IMG/VR virus record: IMGVR_UViG_3300045934_000099
Location: 1-31,151 of that record
From: a virus
Strand: one strand, 5' to 3'
Length of the DNA stretch: 31,151 bases
Of this stretch, positions 20,743 through 28,696 are shown in pieces. The notes below the pieces were generated by a model. That model searched no databases, was not told where the DNA came from, and saw only the letters and a program-made list of their open reading frames with translations. The position numbers and the translations under genes were made by a program. The first letter of the stretch is position 1; each line of letters opens with the position of its first letter.

Positions 20743-21461
20743 GCCGTCGCCACCTTCGTAAAGCCGTCCGGCTGCCGAATGTCCTTCGGGAGCCACATCG
20801 GCTCGCCGCGACGATGCTTGCGGAGGAACCCGCCGATGTGCCCGAGGTCGACCGCGTGCACGCCCTTCGCGCACAGATCGTTCGCGATCACGGTCGCCGT
20901 CGCACCAAGGCAGATCAGGACGCGCGCCGTCGGGACGCCGATCTCGTCCATCAGCCGCGGGTACTCCGTCCACGCGTGCTGTTCAGGCCCGATCACCTCT
21001 CGGATACGTGTCGCGCCGACGAGGTCCGTCGGCCGGAGCGACTTATCACTGCCGCGGACGAGGACGATGTCCCGCCCGACCCAGAGCGTCTCGAGCAGCG
21101 CCCAATAGTCTGGCGTGTTGATCCACGGCGCCGAGTCCGGCCGCGTGATGAACGAGCTCGCGTACGCACGCCCCGGCCGCAGGAGTCGGCAGCCGCGCTC
21201 GAGATGCTTGTTCCATCCGGTCCGCTTCGGCGTCTCGATGCTCGGGTGAATGTTCGGCACGCCGACGAGGCAGTCGCCAGAGTCGAAGAGGATCTGCCGC
21301 AGACGCGTACTCAGCGCCGGATCGTGCGTCTGCGTCTTCATCGCATAGCCGGCCGCCATCGCGAACTCGCCGTCGCCGTAGCGCGCGATCGACTGACCCG
21401 CACAGATCGCCTGCAGCGTCTCGAGCTCGCCGAGGACGTGTGGATACGCTGACGCCTTCAC
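20739..21461 (-). CDS. GT-D / DUF1792-type glycosyltransferase (240 aa)
   Basis: A 240-aa protein with the signature of the DUF1792 glycosyltransferase fold (GT-D): SIARYGDGEFAM at residues 24-35, where the D-x-E binds metal and donor. Next are LSTRLRQILFDSGDCLVGVP and VLVRGSDKSLRPTDL, then VLICLGATATVIANDLCAKG in the second lobe, where the family has a conserved Gly-rich loop. Members of this fold are known to add glucose to bacterial glycoproteins. GTG at 21461 overlaps the upstream gene by four bases. Cytoplasmic. Confidence 0.8.
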   Translation of the reverse strand: MKASAYPHVLGELETLQAICAGQSIARYGDGEFAMAAGYAMKTQTHDPALSTRLRQILFDSGDCLVGVPNIHPSIETPKRTGWNKHLERGCRLLRPGRAYASSFITRPDSAPWINTPDYWALLETLWVGRDIVLVRGSDKSLRPTDLVGATRIREVIGPEQHAWTEYPRLMDEIGVPTARVLICLGATATVIANDLCAKGVHAVDLGHIGGFLRKHRRGEPMWLPKDIRQPDGFTKVATA

Positions 21462-22138
21462 GCGGCCCCCCACGCTGGCACCGAGCGGCCGCGCCAGTTC
21501 TCCCATCCGGCCTGCGGACCGAGATGCAGCAGCGACAGCCCCTCGAAGTAGTCCCACCGCTTGCGGTAATAGAGCTCGATGAAGTTCGTGTCGTACTTGC
21601 CGGCGGTCGGATAGGAGCCGAACCGGCGACCTTTCACCCAGCGCCAGGCGTTGAAGTAGCCGACCGGCCGCCCGCCCGAGTTCTTCATCCGCGGAAACCG
21701 ATCGAGCGAGCCGTCCGCCTGGAATGTGGTGAAGTCCTTCGCCGTCAGGCAGTGATACCGCCACGCCCCGTACAGGATCGTCGGGAGAATGTGCTTGTCC
21801 TGCGGCCACGCGCCGACCGGGTAGCAGTCGACATTGATGTTCACGACGACTTCCCCGTATTCGGGCGGGTCGATCAGTTCATCCACCAACCCGAGACAGA
21901 CATCCATCCCGTACGCCGCGTTGAAGGTCGGAGTCCCGCCGACGTGACACGTCTCGTCGAGCCGCGTCCACGCGTCGGTGACGATGGGCGTCACCCCGTG
22001 CGCGACCGCGAGCTCGATCGAGGGATCGCCAGGCGCCGTGGCGACCGACAGCGTCCCCGGAGGCAGGATCGCCTTCCACGCCGGCAGCGTCACCGCCAGG
22101 AAATCGGCGTAGTTGACCGACACGATGATCGCCCTCAC
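21458..22138 (-). CDS. Glycosyltransferase-like protein (226 aa)
   Basis: A 226-aa GT-A-like protein: IIVSVNYADFLAVTLPAW opens the nucleotide-binding half, IELAVAHGVTPIVTDAWTRL and FNAAYGMDVCLGLVDELI follow, then VVVNINVDCYPVG (about 98-109) at the place where GT-A enzymes have D-x-D. The C-terminal third (YDTNFIELYYRKRWDYFEGL) has many aromatics. No canonical D-x-D is present, so activity is not certain. GTG at 22138 overlaps the radical SAM stop (GTGA). Cytoplasmic, part of the cassette. Confidence 0.6.
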   Translation of the reverse strand: MRAIIVSVNYADFLAVTLPAWKAILPPGTLSVATAPGDPSIELAVAHGVTPIVTDAWTRLDETCHVGGTPTFNAAYGMDVCLGLVDELIDPPEYGEVVVNINVDCYPVGAWPQDKHILPTILYGAWRYHCLTAKDFTTFQADGSLDRFPRMKNSGGRPVGYFNAWRWVKGRRFGSYPTAGKYDTNFIELYYRKRWDYFEGLSLLHLGPQAGWENWRGRSVPAWGAA

Positions 22139-23205
22139 ACGAAGGCCTCGTGTGCGCGCGGCGCGTAGACCTGCGACAACTGCTGATTCATCAGGTGCAG
22201 GCGACACATCACGCGGCAGTCGGAGAGGTCCGTCCGCTGCCCGGGATGCCGCGCCCAGATGTCGGCGAACGACTCCGTCCGCAGATCGCCGAGCAGCGAG
22301 TCCGGGATGCCGCGCCGTTGCGGACACAGCCAGACGCGGCCGTCCGGCGTGATCGTCGCGTTGAACCGCACGCCGTAGCAGGTCGAATACGTCCGGCCGT
22401 TCCAGTCCAGATACTCCATGAACCGCTCGACGTCGCACTCGACGTCTGGTTCTTTGGCGATCGCGACGAGCGTCTCGAAGGCCTCGGCGATCCACGACCG
22501 GTCGCCGGTGCACGTCGCCGGCGCGTCGGGGGAGGTCTCGATCGTCGGCCGGAGCGTCGTATACGTCGCGCCGAGCTGCCGCGCCAGATAGACCATCGTC
22601 TCGGCCTTGCGCCAGTTGCCCGCGTGCAGCAGGAACGACACGCCGACCGTCGTCAGCTTCGGCTCGGCGAGCCACCGGATCCCGTCGACCGCTCGCCAGA
22701 AGCGATCCGTCGGGACGCCTTTCTCGTGGTGATAGGTGACCGGATCGGCACAGTCGAGGGAGACCACGACCCAGGTCGCCGCCTCGGCGAGTGTGCGCGC
22801 CGACTCCGGACGCAAGAGACCGCCGAGCGTGTACATGCCTTGCTCGAGGCCCAGGCTCGCCGCGTGTTGCACGATCTCCGGCCACTGGCTATGTGTGGTC
22901 GGCTCGCCGCCGCCGGTCCACACGACGCCCCTGACGCCGGCCGCGGCCATCTGCTCGAGCGCGCGACGGACGAGCGTCGTGTCCGCGTAGTCGCCGACGT
23001 CCTCGAACGCCATCGGGAGACGGCGATCGCGCATCACCCAGGGCCCGCGCGTATGGGTATGGGCGAAGTGACAGGACTGGCAGCCGAGGACGCACCGATT
23101 CGAGAGATCCCACTCGACGGTCACCGGCGCCGCCTTCTGGCCGTGCTGCCAGGCCGCCATCCGGTCGAGATGCGAGAACACCTTCGACGGCGTGATGAAC
23201 CTCAC
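22135..23205 (-). CDS. Radical SAM protein with C-terminal Cys cluster (SPASM/twitch-like; 356 aa)
   Basis: A 356-aa radical SAM enzyme. The iron-sulphur motif is C38-VLG-C42-QS-C45 followed by His; the SAM-binding loop is WTGGGEPTTH (96-105); further barrel strands include VVVSLDC (146-152) and VGVSFLLHAGN (187-197). A second Cys set, C276, C294, C330 and C334 (TCYGVRFNATITPDGRVWLC and DLSDCRVMC), looks like a SPASM or twitch auxiliary cluster, typical of enzymes that modify peptides or sugars. GTG start at 23205, four-base overlap with the DUF115-like gene. It is the only redox enzyme of the cassette and could make an unusual sugar or alter a peptide acceptor; the substrate is unknown. Confidence 0.88.
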   Translation of the reverse strand: MRFITPSKVFSHLDRMAAWQHGQKAAPVTVEWDLSNRCVLGCQSCHFAHTHTRGPWVMRDRRLPMAFEDVGDYADTTLVRRALEQMAAAGVRGVVWTGGGEPTTHSQWPEIVQHAASLGLEQGMYTLGGLLRPESARTLAEAATWVVVSLDCADPVTYHHEKGVPTDRFWRAVDGIRWLAEPKLTTVGVSFLLHAGNWRKAETMVYLARQLGATYTTLRPTIETSPDAPATCTGDRSWIAEAFETLVAIAKEPDVECDVERFMEYLDWNGRTYSTCYGVRFNATITPDGRVWLCPQRRGIPDSLLGDLRTESFADIWARHPGQRTDLSDCRVMCRLHLMNQQLSQVYAPRAHEAFV

Positions 23206-23831
23206 GCGGCCGCGACCTCGACGCGGAGCGCTTCCTCGAGCGGCAGCAACGGGAAACAGACGAGCGCGGTCTTCCGGGTGCAGTTGACGATCTCGATCCC
23301 GCGCGCCTGCAATGGCTCGACGAGCGTCGCGAACGCGCGCAGACAGGACGCAAACGGCGCCCCGGTGCGATCCGGATGCTCGCCGAAGAAGTGCTGCCGG
23401 CCGCCGCTCATGTCGTAGCCGAGCAGGATGATCCGCCGCGCCCCTTTGTGCACGGCCAGATTGATCGCCTGGTAACCGCTGTTCCGCCCCGTCCGGAGGC
23501 CGGTCGGATTCGTCTCGAGGCCGTTCGCGCCGGTGTTCCGCAGGATCTTGACGCCCGGCCACCGCGCCGACGGCCTCTGCATCGCCCACTTTTCGCCGGC
23601 GAAGGCCTGCGCGCCATCGTGCCACCTCCACCACTTCGCGTCGCACGCATAGAGCGCGTCTGCCCACGGCGCGAGACGGTACGCGTCATTCACCGCGATC
23701 ACCTTCGCGCGTCCGCGGACGGCGTCGACGTCGGCCTGCGTCAGGCTTGGACCGCTGCCGATGCACACGACCGTCGATCCCGGCCAGTCTCGCTCGACGC
23801 GCGCCGCTCGAGGAACGATGGGCGCCTTCAT
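23202..23831 (-). CDS. DUF115/Maf-like sugar-related protein (209 aa)
   Basis: A 209-aa protein with TVVCIGSGPSLTQADVDAVR at the N terminus (GSGPSL 25-30), then KVIAVNDAYRLAPWADALYA and CDAKWW. Later NSGYQAINLAVHKGARRIIL and LGYDMSG follow. This layout matches DUF115/MptE-like proteins, which include the motility-accessory Maf proteins that transfer nonulosonic acids to flagellin, but phage members are mostly uncharacterised. ATG at 23831 overlaps the connector stop, making it the first cassette gene after the head-tail connector. Glycosyl transfer is inferred, not shown. Confidence 0.65.
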   Translation of the reverse strand: MKAPIVPRAARVERDWPGSTVVCIGSGPSLTQADVDAVRGRAKVIAVNDAYRLAPWADALYACDAKWWRWHDGAQAFAGEKWAMQRPSARWPGVKILRNTGANGLETNPTGLRTGRNSGYQAINLAVHKGARRIILLGYDMSGGRQHFFGEHPDRTGAPFASCLRAFATLVEPLQARGIEIVNCTRKTALVCFPLLPLEEALRVEVAAA

Positions 23832-24172
23832 GCGATCGTCGGATCCCGCATTCCGGACAGCAGGAGCACGATGTCAGGCGTCAGCGGACCTTCGACGGCG
23901 CCAGGCGTCTGCGCATCGTCGCCGCGGAACTTCCACAGGTTCCCGAGCACCTTCAAGATCGCCGCGGACGCGAGCGCGTATTCCGGATCCGTCGCCGGAT
24001 CCGTGTCCTCGCTCCAATCGGCATACTCATGCCGTTTGATGTGCATGAGGACGATCGCTGTCGCCTGGTGGAGCTTCAACTGCACGTCCGACTCGTAGGG
24101 ATTCGGCGAGCCGTCCCCGTCGAGGTTCAGGTGCAGATGCGCCATCGCGGTGTCGAGTGACACGATCGCCAT
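23828..24172 (-). CDS. Head-tail connector protein, HK97 gp6-like (114 aa)
   Basis: A 114-aa helical protein of the phage connector type: SLDTAMAHLHLNLDGDGSPN, then VQLKLHQATAIVLMHIKRHE, then PEYALASAAILKVLGNLWKF. This is the usual early-region alpha-helical head-tail connector that forms a ring below the portal. The ATG at 24172 abuts the stop of the collagen-like gene, and its stop overlaps the first cassette gene. In most HK97-like phages the next gene would be the adaptor; here the seven-gene sugar cassette is interposed. Confidence 0.8.
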   Translation of the reverse strand: MAIVSLDTAMAHLHLNLDGDGSPNPYESDVQLKLHQATAIVLMHIKRHEYADWSEDTDPATDPEYALASAAILKVLGNLWKFRGDDAQTPGAVEGPLTPDIVLLLSGMRDPTIA

Positions 24173-24946
24173 TTAGTACCCCTTCGGACCTCGCTCGCCC
24201 TGGTCGCCCTTCGGCCCGCGATCGCCCGTCTCGCCCTTCGCGCCGCGCTCGCCCTGCCGGCCACGCTGCGAGGACAACTGCCAACACCGCGAGGCCTCGA
24301 GCCGTTGTCCGGGCTTGATCCCCTTGCTCGCCGCGAGCGCCGTCCACGTCGACCCGCCGTCGCTCACCTGATCGCCGCGCTCGTACGGCGTCTCATTCGT
24401 CCAGACGCCGCGGTAAATCGTCACCGGGAAGACGACCGTGACTTCCTTCACGCGCTCGCCCCTCATGTACCGGTGCGTCAGCGTTCGCTCGCCGTCGTAC
24501 ACGACGTCCAGGTCATCGAACCCGAGCCCGTCTTCGCCGCGGTCGCCGGTGTCGCCCTTCTCGCCCCGATCGCCTCGCTCACCTCGATCACCCTGCGGAC
24601 CTCTGTCCCCGACAGGCCCCGTCACGCCGGGCAACCCGTCTCGGCCGGCGATCCCTTGATCGCCTTTCTCGCCTCGGTCGCCTCGATCGCCGGTGTCGCC
24701 CTTGATCCCTTGATCGCCTCTTTCCCCTTGCACCCCTGGATCGCCTTTGCCGCCCGTCTCGCCTCGTTCTCCGGGCGGTCCCGGCGGCCCAGGCGGCCCC
24801 GGCACCGGCGCGACGGCCTTCAATTCCGAGATCGCGTTCGTCAGGATCGCGATCTTCGTGTCTCGTATCGCGATCTCTGCGGCGACATATTCCCGAATGA
24901 CTGGCGCGATCGCTCTGATCACCGCGGCCCGATCCTCGGACGTCAT
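24173..24946 (-). CDS. Collagen-like fibre protein with carbohydrate-binding-like insert (257 aa)
   Basis: A 257-aa protein in the portal-connector gap. Residues of about 1-47 form a helix likely to nucleate a trimer (VREYVAAEIAI-like; DTKIAILTNAISELK). Residues 50-142 are uninterrupted Gly-X-Y collagen-like repeats (GPPGPPGPPGERGETGGKGD is typical). Residues of about 143-227 are a globular insert whose VTIYRGVWTNETPYERGDQV plus GGSTWTAL and CWQL match small chitin/cellulose-binding modules. Residues 229-257 return to Gly-X-Y repeats. ATG overlaps the portal stop by four bases. Such proteins are usually fibres; here it might be a head or neck fibre that binds surface glycans. Confidence 0.8.
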   Translation of the reverse strand: MTSEDRAAVIRAIAPVIREYVAAEIAIRDTKIAILTNAISELKAVAPVPGPPGPPGPPGERGETGGKGDPGVQGERGDQGIKGDTGDRGDRGEKGDQGIAGRDGLPGVTGPVGDRGPQGDRGERGDRGEKGDTGDRGEDGLGFDDLDVVYDGERTLTHRYMRGERVKEVTVVFPVTIYRGVWTNETPYERGDQVSDGGSTWTALAASKGIKPGQRLEASRCWQLSSQRGRQGERGAKGETGDRGPKGDQGERGPKGY

Positions 24947-26367
24947 GCGGCGAGCCCGAGTTCTTTCCTCAACATCTCCACCATGTCGCGCTCCTGTGCC
25001 GCGGTGTCGTCGCTCGCCCCTGACGACTGCGGCGCCGGTGCCGGTGTACTGCTGCTCTTGCTCGCGAACGGATCGTCCTGCGCGTCGCGTTTCGCGAGCG
25101 CCTCGAGCGAGAAGTTCTGCTGCTGCAGGTATGGCGAATCACCGCCCGTGACGGGCCCGAGGCCGAAGAACTTCCGCCGCGCCTCGTTCGGCGACATGCC
25201 GCCCTTCAGCGACTCCGACGCCGTCCGGACGAGCGTCGCCGTATCCATACGCATCAGGTCGTCGAGATCGAACTCCGTCCCCCACTCCTGCGGCGCCCCG
25301 GCCTTCGCCATGCCGAGGCCTTCGTCAAGGCAGATCTCGATCGCCTCGAGATAAATCTGCAGGCATTGGGAGTAGTACTGCTGATCGAGCGCCTCGACGG
25401 AGTTCGTATTCGGATACGGGCCGATCCCGATCTTGTACGGCGGGACTTTGTAGGCCGTGCAGATCTTCAGCGACGTCGACTGGTCCTGCTCGATCAGCTG
25501 CGAGTCGACGGCGTTGACCGACATTTTTTCGAACTTCAGCCCGTCGCCGAGGATCGCGACCTTCCCGACGTTGGCGCCGGTGAAGTTTTCCTCCCAGTAC
25601 TTTTTCAGCCGCTTGGCCGTGTCGTCGTTGATGAACCCAGGCGCCGTCAGCACGCCCCCGGGATTCGAGCCGCTCGAGAAGAAGACGGTCGAGTTCTCCT
25701 GGATCCGGATCCCCTGCATCGCCGCCAGGCCGCACGCGTAGATCGGTGCGATGCCGACGAGCGGATGGAACAGCGTGTTCATCCGGTCGTGGATCACCTC
25801 GGTCGCCGGCGCGACGATCTGCGCGCCTTCGAGGGTTGGGATCTGCTCGAGTGCCGGCGCCGACAGGTTGTCGGTCTTCAGTTCGTAAAAGACGTCGCCG
25901 TTTGGCGCGACGAGCGGACGGCAGCGGAGCGGGTCGAGGACATACATTCCGTCGACGACGCTGCGGTTATCGCGCGACTTCAGGACGTAGGTGTTCCCGC
26001 GGGTATTCTTCGAGAGCACCCACGACTCATAGAACTGGATCCGGTTTTGATAGTGGTTCGGCTTGCGGATCACCGACCCATACGCGACGTTCTCGGCCTC
26101 GACCCAGAGCCCCGGCATCCGCTGCTGCACCAGCTTGAGCCGCATCTTCGCGACGTCGGACGCGATCAGCGTCGCGCAGGCGAACAGCGCCGGATGCGAG
26201 AGCACCGTCGTGACGTCGATCGTGACGTTCTGCTGCCAGGCGCCGGCGTAGGGTTCCCGGATGAGCGGCCACCAGCCGCCCTGGCTATTGACCGAGGACA
26301 GGTTCTGCGGAGCGGCTTTGTAGAAGAAGAAGTCTCGGACCCGACCGACGAAGGCCTTGAACGTCAC
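24943..26367 (-). CDS. Portal protein, HK97 family (474 aa)
   Basis: Dodecameric ring at the capsid vertex for DNA entry and exit. Signature segments include TTVLSHPALFACATLIASDV, then YGSVIRKPNHYQNRIQFYES and WVLSKNTRGNTYVLKSRDN. These are followed by VIHDRMNTLFHPLVGIAPIY, then SSGSNPGGVLTAPGFINDDT and YKVPPYKIGIG with NSVEALDQQYYSQCLQIYLE, all typical of the family. The last 50 residues are a flexible Ser/Pro/Ala linker plus helix. ATG overlaps the 78-aa gene stop (TGATG). Length is normal. Confidence 0.93.
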   Translation of the reverse strand: MTFKAFVGRVRDFFFYKAAPQNLSSVNSQGGWWPLIREPYAGAWQQNVTIDVTTVLSHPALFACATLIASDVAKMRLKLVQQRMPGLWVEAENVAYGSVIRKPNHYQNRIQFYESWVLSKNTRGNTYVLKSRDNRSVVDGMYVLDPLRCRPLVAPNGDVFYELKTDNLSAPALEQIPTLEGAQIVAPATEVIHDRMNTLFHPLVGIAPIYACGLAAMQGIRIQENSTVFFSSGSNPGGVLTAPGFINDDTAKRLKKYWEENFTGANVGKVAILGDGLKFEKMSVNAVDSQLIEQDQSTSLKICTAYKVPPYKIGIGPYPNTNSVEALDQQYYSQCLQIYLEAIEICLDEGLGMAKAGAPQEWGTEFDLDDLMRMDTATLVRTASESLKGGMSPNEARRKFFGLGPVTGGDSPYLQQQNFSLEALAKRDAQDDPFASKSSSTPAPAPQSSGASDDTAAQERDMVEMLRKELGLAA

Positions 26368-26600
26368 GCCTTCGGCTCCGCGACGAGGTCGCGTCGCCTG
26401 TATGTGCGCTTGCGCTTGCGTGTCGGTGTGTCAGGCGCCGGATCGACCGCGACATCGTCGGCGGCCGTCGCGACTCGCGCCTGCTTGCGTGCTTTGAGCA
26501 CGATCCGCTCGACCGGCGTCGCGTCGAATCGTTCGCCGGCCTTCGCCGTGCGTGTGCGGAAGGAAAAGTCGACGAGCGCGACCATCGGAGTCAGGTGCAT
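26364..26600 (-). CDS. Small basic protein between capsid and portal genes (78 aa)
   Basis: A 78-aa protein rich in Arg, Lys and Asp. The N-terminal half (MVALVDFSFRTRTAKAGERF, then DATPVERIVLKARKQA) could be a short fold and the C-terminal half is basic and polar (KRKRTYRRR). ATG at 26600 is used; an in-frame ATG at residue 6 is also possible. It follows the hairpin downstream of the capsid gene and overlaps the portal start (TGATG). No family is recognised; a small DNA- or capsid-associated accessory is possible. Confidence 0.5.
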   Translation of the reverse strand: MHLTPMVALVDFSFRTRTAKAGERFDATPVERIVLKARKQARVATAADDVAVDPAPDTPTRKRKRTYRRRDLVAEPKA

Positions 26601-26612
26601 AGATCACAACAC

Positions 26613-26644
26613 GGCCGGACCAGGCTCGCCCGCCTGACCCGGCC
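26613..26644 (-). terminator. 13-bp stem-loop after the protease-capsid gene
   Basis: On the transcribed strand GGCCGGGTCAGGC is followed by loop GGGCGA and then GCCTGGTCCGGCC. This makes 13 continuous pairs, two of them G-U, ending 22 nt after the capsid stop codon. No T-tract follows, so it is more likely an RNA-stabilising or partial attenuating hairpin that favours the abundant capsid message over the portal. Its loop is complementary to the loop of the hairpin after the major tail gene. Confidence 0.6.
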
Positions 26645-26665
26645 CCCAAACGATCCGAAACGACG

Positions 26666-28633
26666 CTACGCCGGGCTGCCTACGCTGCCCCAGTTCACGT
26701 CGTCCATGTACGACACGGCTTCGGCGCGCCGCTTCTTCCAGTTGATGTAGCGCTCCGCCTTGATGCCGAGCAAGTTGTTCTGCCACAGCGACACGAGCGA
26801 CGCGCCGGTCGGCTGACTTTGCGTGAACCCGGTGTCGAGCATCTCGAGTGCGGCCTCGCGGCTCACGTCGATCGAGACTTGCCCGTCGTCGGACAGGAAG
26901 ACCTCGCGCGCGTTGACCGCGATCAGCAGGTTCCCGTGTGTCCCTTCGTCCGCCGCATACTGCGACGTGATGACCGGGATCCCGAGCAGACGACCGCCGC
27001 CGACTTCGAGGTCCGGGAATTCCCGCTGCCCGAGGTCGTTGACCATGATCGACGCGGCGAGTGCCAGCGTCTCCGGCATGATCAGCACGAGACCGGTCAC
27101 CCGCTGGTTATTGAGAATGAACTGCTCGAGCAGGTTCTGAATGTCCGAGCGGATGTTATCCGCCGACGTGCCCGCAGACGAAAGTGGCGTGACGCCGTTC
27201 GTGATCGACGCCGGCGAGACGTCCGCCGAGACCGCGACATCGGGATCGATGAAGTCGGTATCGATCTTCTCGACGATCGTCTCCGACAGGGCATCGCGGA
27301 CGAGACCTTCCGCGCCGGGCACCGAGAACCGCGCGAGCTCGTCGGAGATGACCGAGATCGCGGCGATCTTCGCCCACGTGAGCGTGGTCGGCGCAAAGTG
27401 GAACTTCGTGAGCGGCTTCGGCTTCGCCTGGCCGACCCAGTTCGCCGTCCCGCCCGTCGTCTGGCCGACGATGCGCACATTGAACGGGACGTTCCGCAGC
27501 GCCGGAATGCCGCCGGTCCCGAACTTCCCGACGATCGTCATCGGACGCAGATACTCGATGAACTCGCTCGCGAGGTTCGTCGGATCGACGAGCGCCGTCG
27601 CCCAGTCCGTGTCGGTGGTCGTGCCAGCCGCGACGGTGCCACGCTGGTACTGCGGCCGGAGGTATTCCTGCACGCGCGTGTCGCTCGGGAAGAGTCCCTT
27701 CGCCACCTCGTACGCGTTGACGTGATTGATGTACGCGTTGATCTTGCAGATGACCGCGCGCGCGAGCTGATACCCGGGCGGCAGGTTCTCTTTGAACGTG
27801 ATCACGCGCGACGTCTGCGTCGACCGCGCCGTCGAGGCCTCCTCGGGAGTCCCCCCTTTGACGACGACCGCCGACTCGCGAGTCACACGATCGAGCGTCT
27901 CGAGACGCGCGAGCTGATCGTCGATCGCCTTGATCTCGTCGGTCAGCGTGGCGAATGCTTCCTGCCCGGCCGCGTCGAGTGTCGCGCCGTCGTCCTCGCC
28001 CATGAGTTCATTCATGCGCGCGACTTTGGCCGCCTTCTCGGCGACGCAGACCTGCTTCCGTTCCGCGATCGTTTTCTTCATCGGTCCAGTCCTTCGAGAT
28101 GTGTCCGAGGCACCGGACGAGGAAGAGCCGCGAGCGTTTCGCGCAGGCATGGCGAATTGCTCGGCGACGATGCTTTTGATCGTTTGAATCGACGCCGACG
28201 CGTTCGCCGGCACCGTAACGAGTGAGAGTTCGAGGATCTCGGTCTTCGTGAACCGGAGGCCGCCGGTCTTGAGGAGCTCGACGCCGTCCTCGAGCGCGTT
28301 GAACCCGATCGAGACGCCGCGGATCAGGCCGGCCTTCAGCGACTGCCAGGCTTCCTCGACGCGGTCTCTCAGCGTGCCCGGCTCGTTGATCCGCGGCAGG
28401 CTCGCCGTAAACTCGATGCCTTTTTTCGTGGGCGTATCGAAGACCGCCGTCCCGACCGGCTTGTCGGCCTTGTGGAACAGCAACAGTGGGAGGGGATTCT
28501 TGAAGATGGCGCCGAGCGGCTCGACGATGTCGCCGATCCGGTCAGCTTCGGGCGTCGTCGCGACGCCGCGGATGATGCGCTGATCCTCGTCGATCGACTT
28601 GACCGTGAGAACGGAAAACGCCCGACTGAGCAT
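26666..28633 (-). CDS. Prohead protease - scaffold - major capsid protein fusion (655 aa)
   Basis: One 655-aa frame encodes two usually separate proteins. Residues of about 1-165 are an HK97-type prohead serine protease: RIIRGVATTPEADRIGDIVE, then H54 in LLLFHKADKPVGT, S108 in LIRGVSIGF and the ELSLVTVPANASAS strand (135-148). Residues of about 185-285 are helical and scaffold-like (delta domain). Residues of about 290-655 are the HK97-fold major capsid protein (NVRIVGQTTGGTANWVGQAK, then WAKIAAISVISDELARF and LLGIPVITSQYAADEGTHGN). The protease presumably frees itself and trims the scaffold. An internal Shine-Dalgarno and ATG at 28081 (M185) may make the capsid alone. Confidence 0.88.
   Translation of the reverse strand: MLSRAFSVLTVKSIDEDQRIIRGVATTPEADRIGDIVEPLGAIFKNPLPLLLFHKADKPVGTAVFDTPTKKGIEFTASLPRINEPGTLRDRVEEAWQSLKAGLIRGVSIGFNALEDGVELLKTGGLRFTKTEILELSLVTVPANASASIQTIKSIVAEQFAMPARNARGSSSSGASDTSRRTGPMKKTIAERKQVCVAEKAAKVARMNELMGEDDGATLDAAGQEAFATLTDEIKAIDDQLARLETLDRVTRESAVVVKGGTPEEASTARSTQTSRVITFKENLPPGYQLARAVICKINAYINHVNAYEVAKGLFPSDTRVQEYLRPQYQRGTVAAGTTTDTDWATALVDPTNLASEFIEYLRPMTIVGKFGTGGIPALRNVPFNVRIVGQTTGGTANWVGQAKPKPLTKFHFAPTTLTWAKIAAISVISDELARFSVPGAEGLVRDALSETIVEKIDTDFIDPDVAVSADVSPASITNGVTPLSSAGTSADNIRSDIQNLLEQFILNNQRVTGLVLIMPETLALAASIMVNDLGQREFPDLEVGGGRLLGIPVITSQYAADEGTHGNLLIAVNAREVFLSDDGQVSIDVSREAALEMLDTGFTQSQPTGASLVSLWQNNLLGIKAERYINWKKRRAEAVSYMDDVNWGSVGSPA
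28079..28095 (-). promoter_or_regulatory. Internal ribosome-binding site and ATG for a capsid-only product
   Basis: Within the fusion, GAAGGA (28095-28090) precedes ATG (28081-28079) by eight bases, the spacing of a normal start. The product would begin at M185 with KKTIAERKQVC and include scaffold and capsid (471 aa) without the protease. This would give the large capsid excess over protease that HK97-like assembly requires. Inferred from sequence. Confidence 0.55.
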
Positions 28634-28696
28634 GGGGATCGCCGTCCATGCTCAGCCGCTTGGACTACGCGGTGATTTTTGTAGTTAGGAAAATGG

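Noticed and set aside
24180-24800. CRISPR-like or tandem DNA repeats
   Set aside because: The repeating DNA is the coding sequence for Gly-X-Y collagen repeats; there are no conserved repeats with unique spacers.
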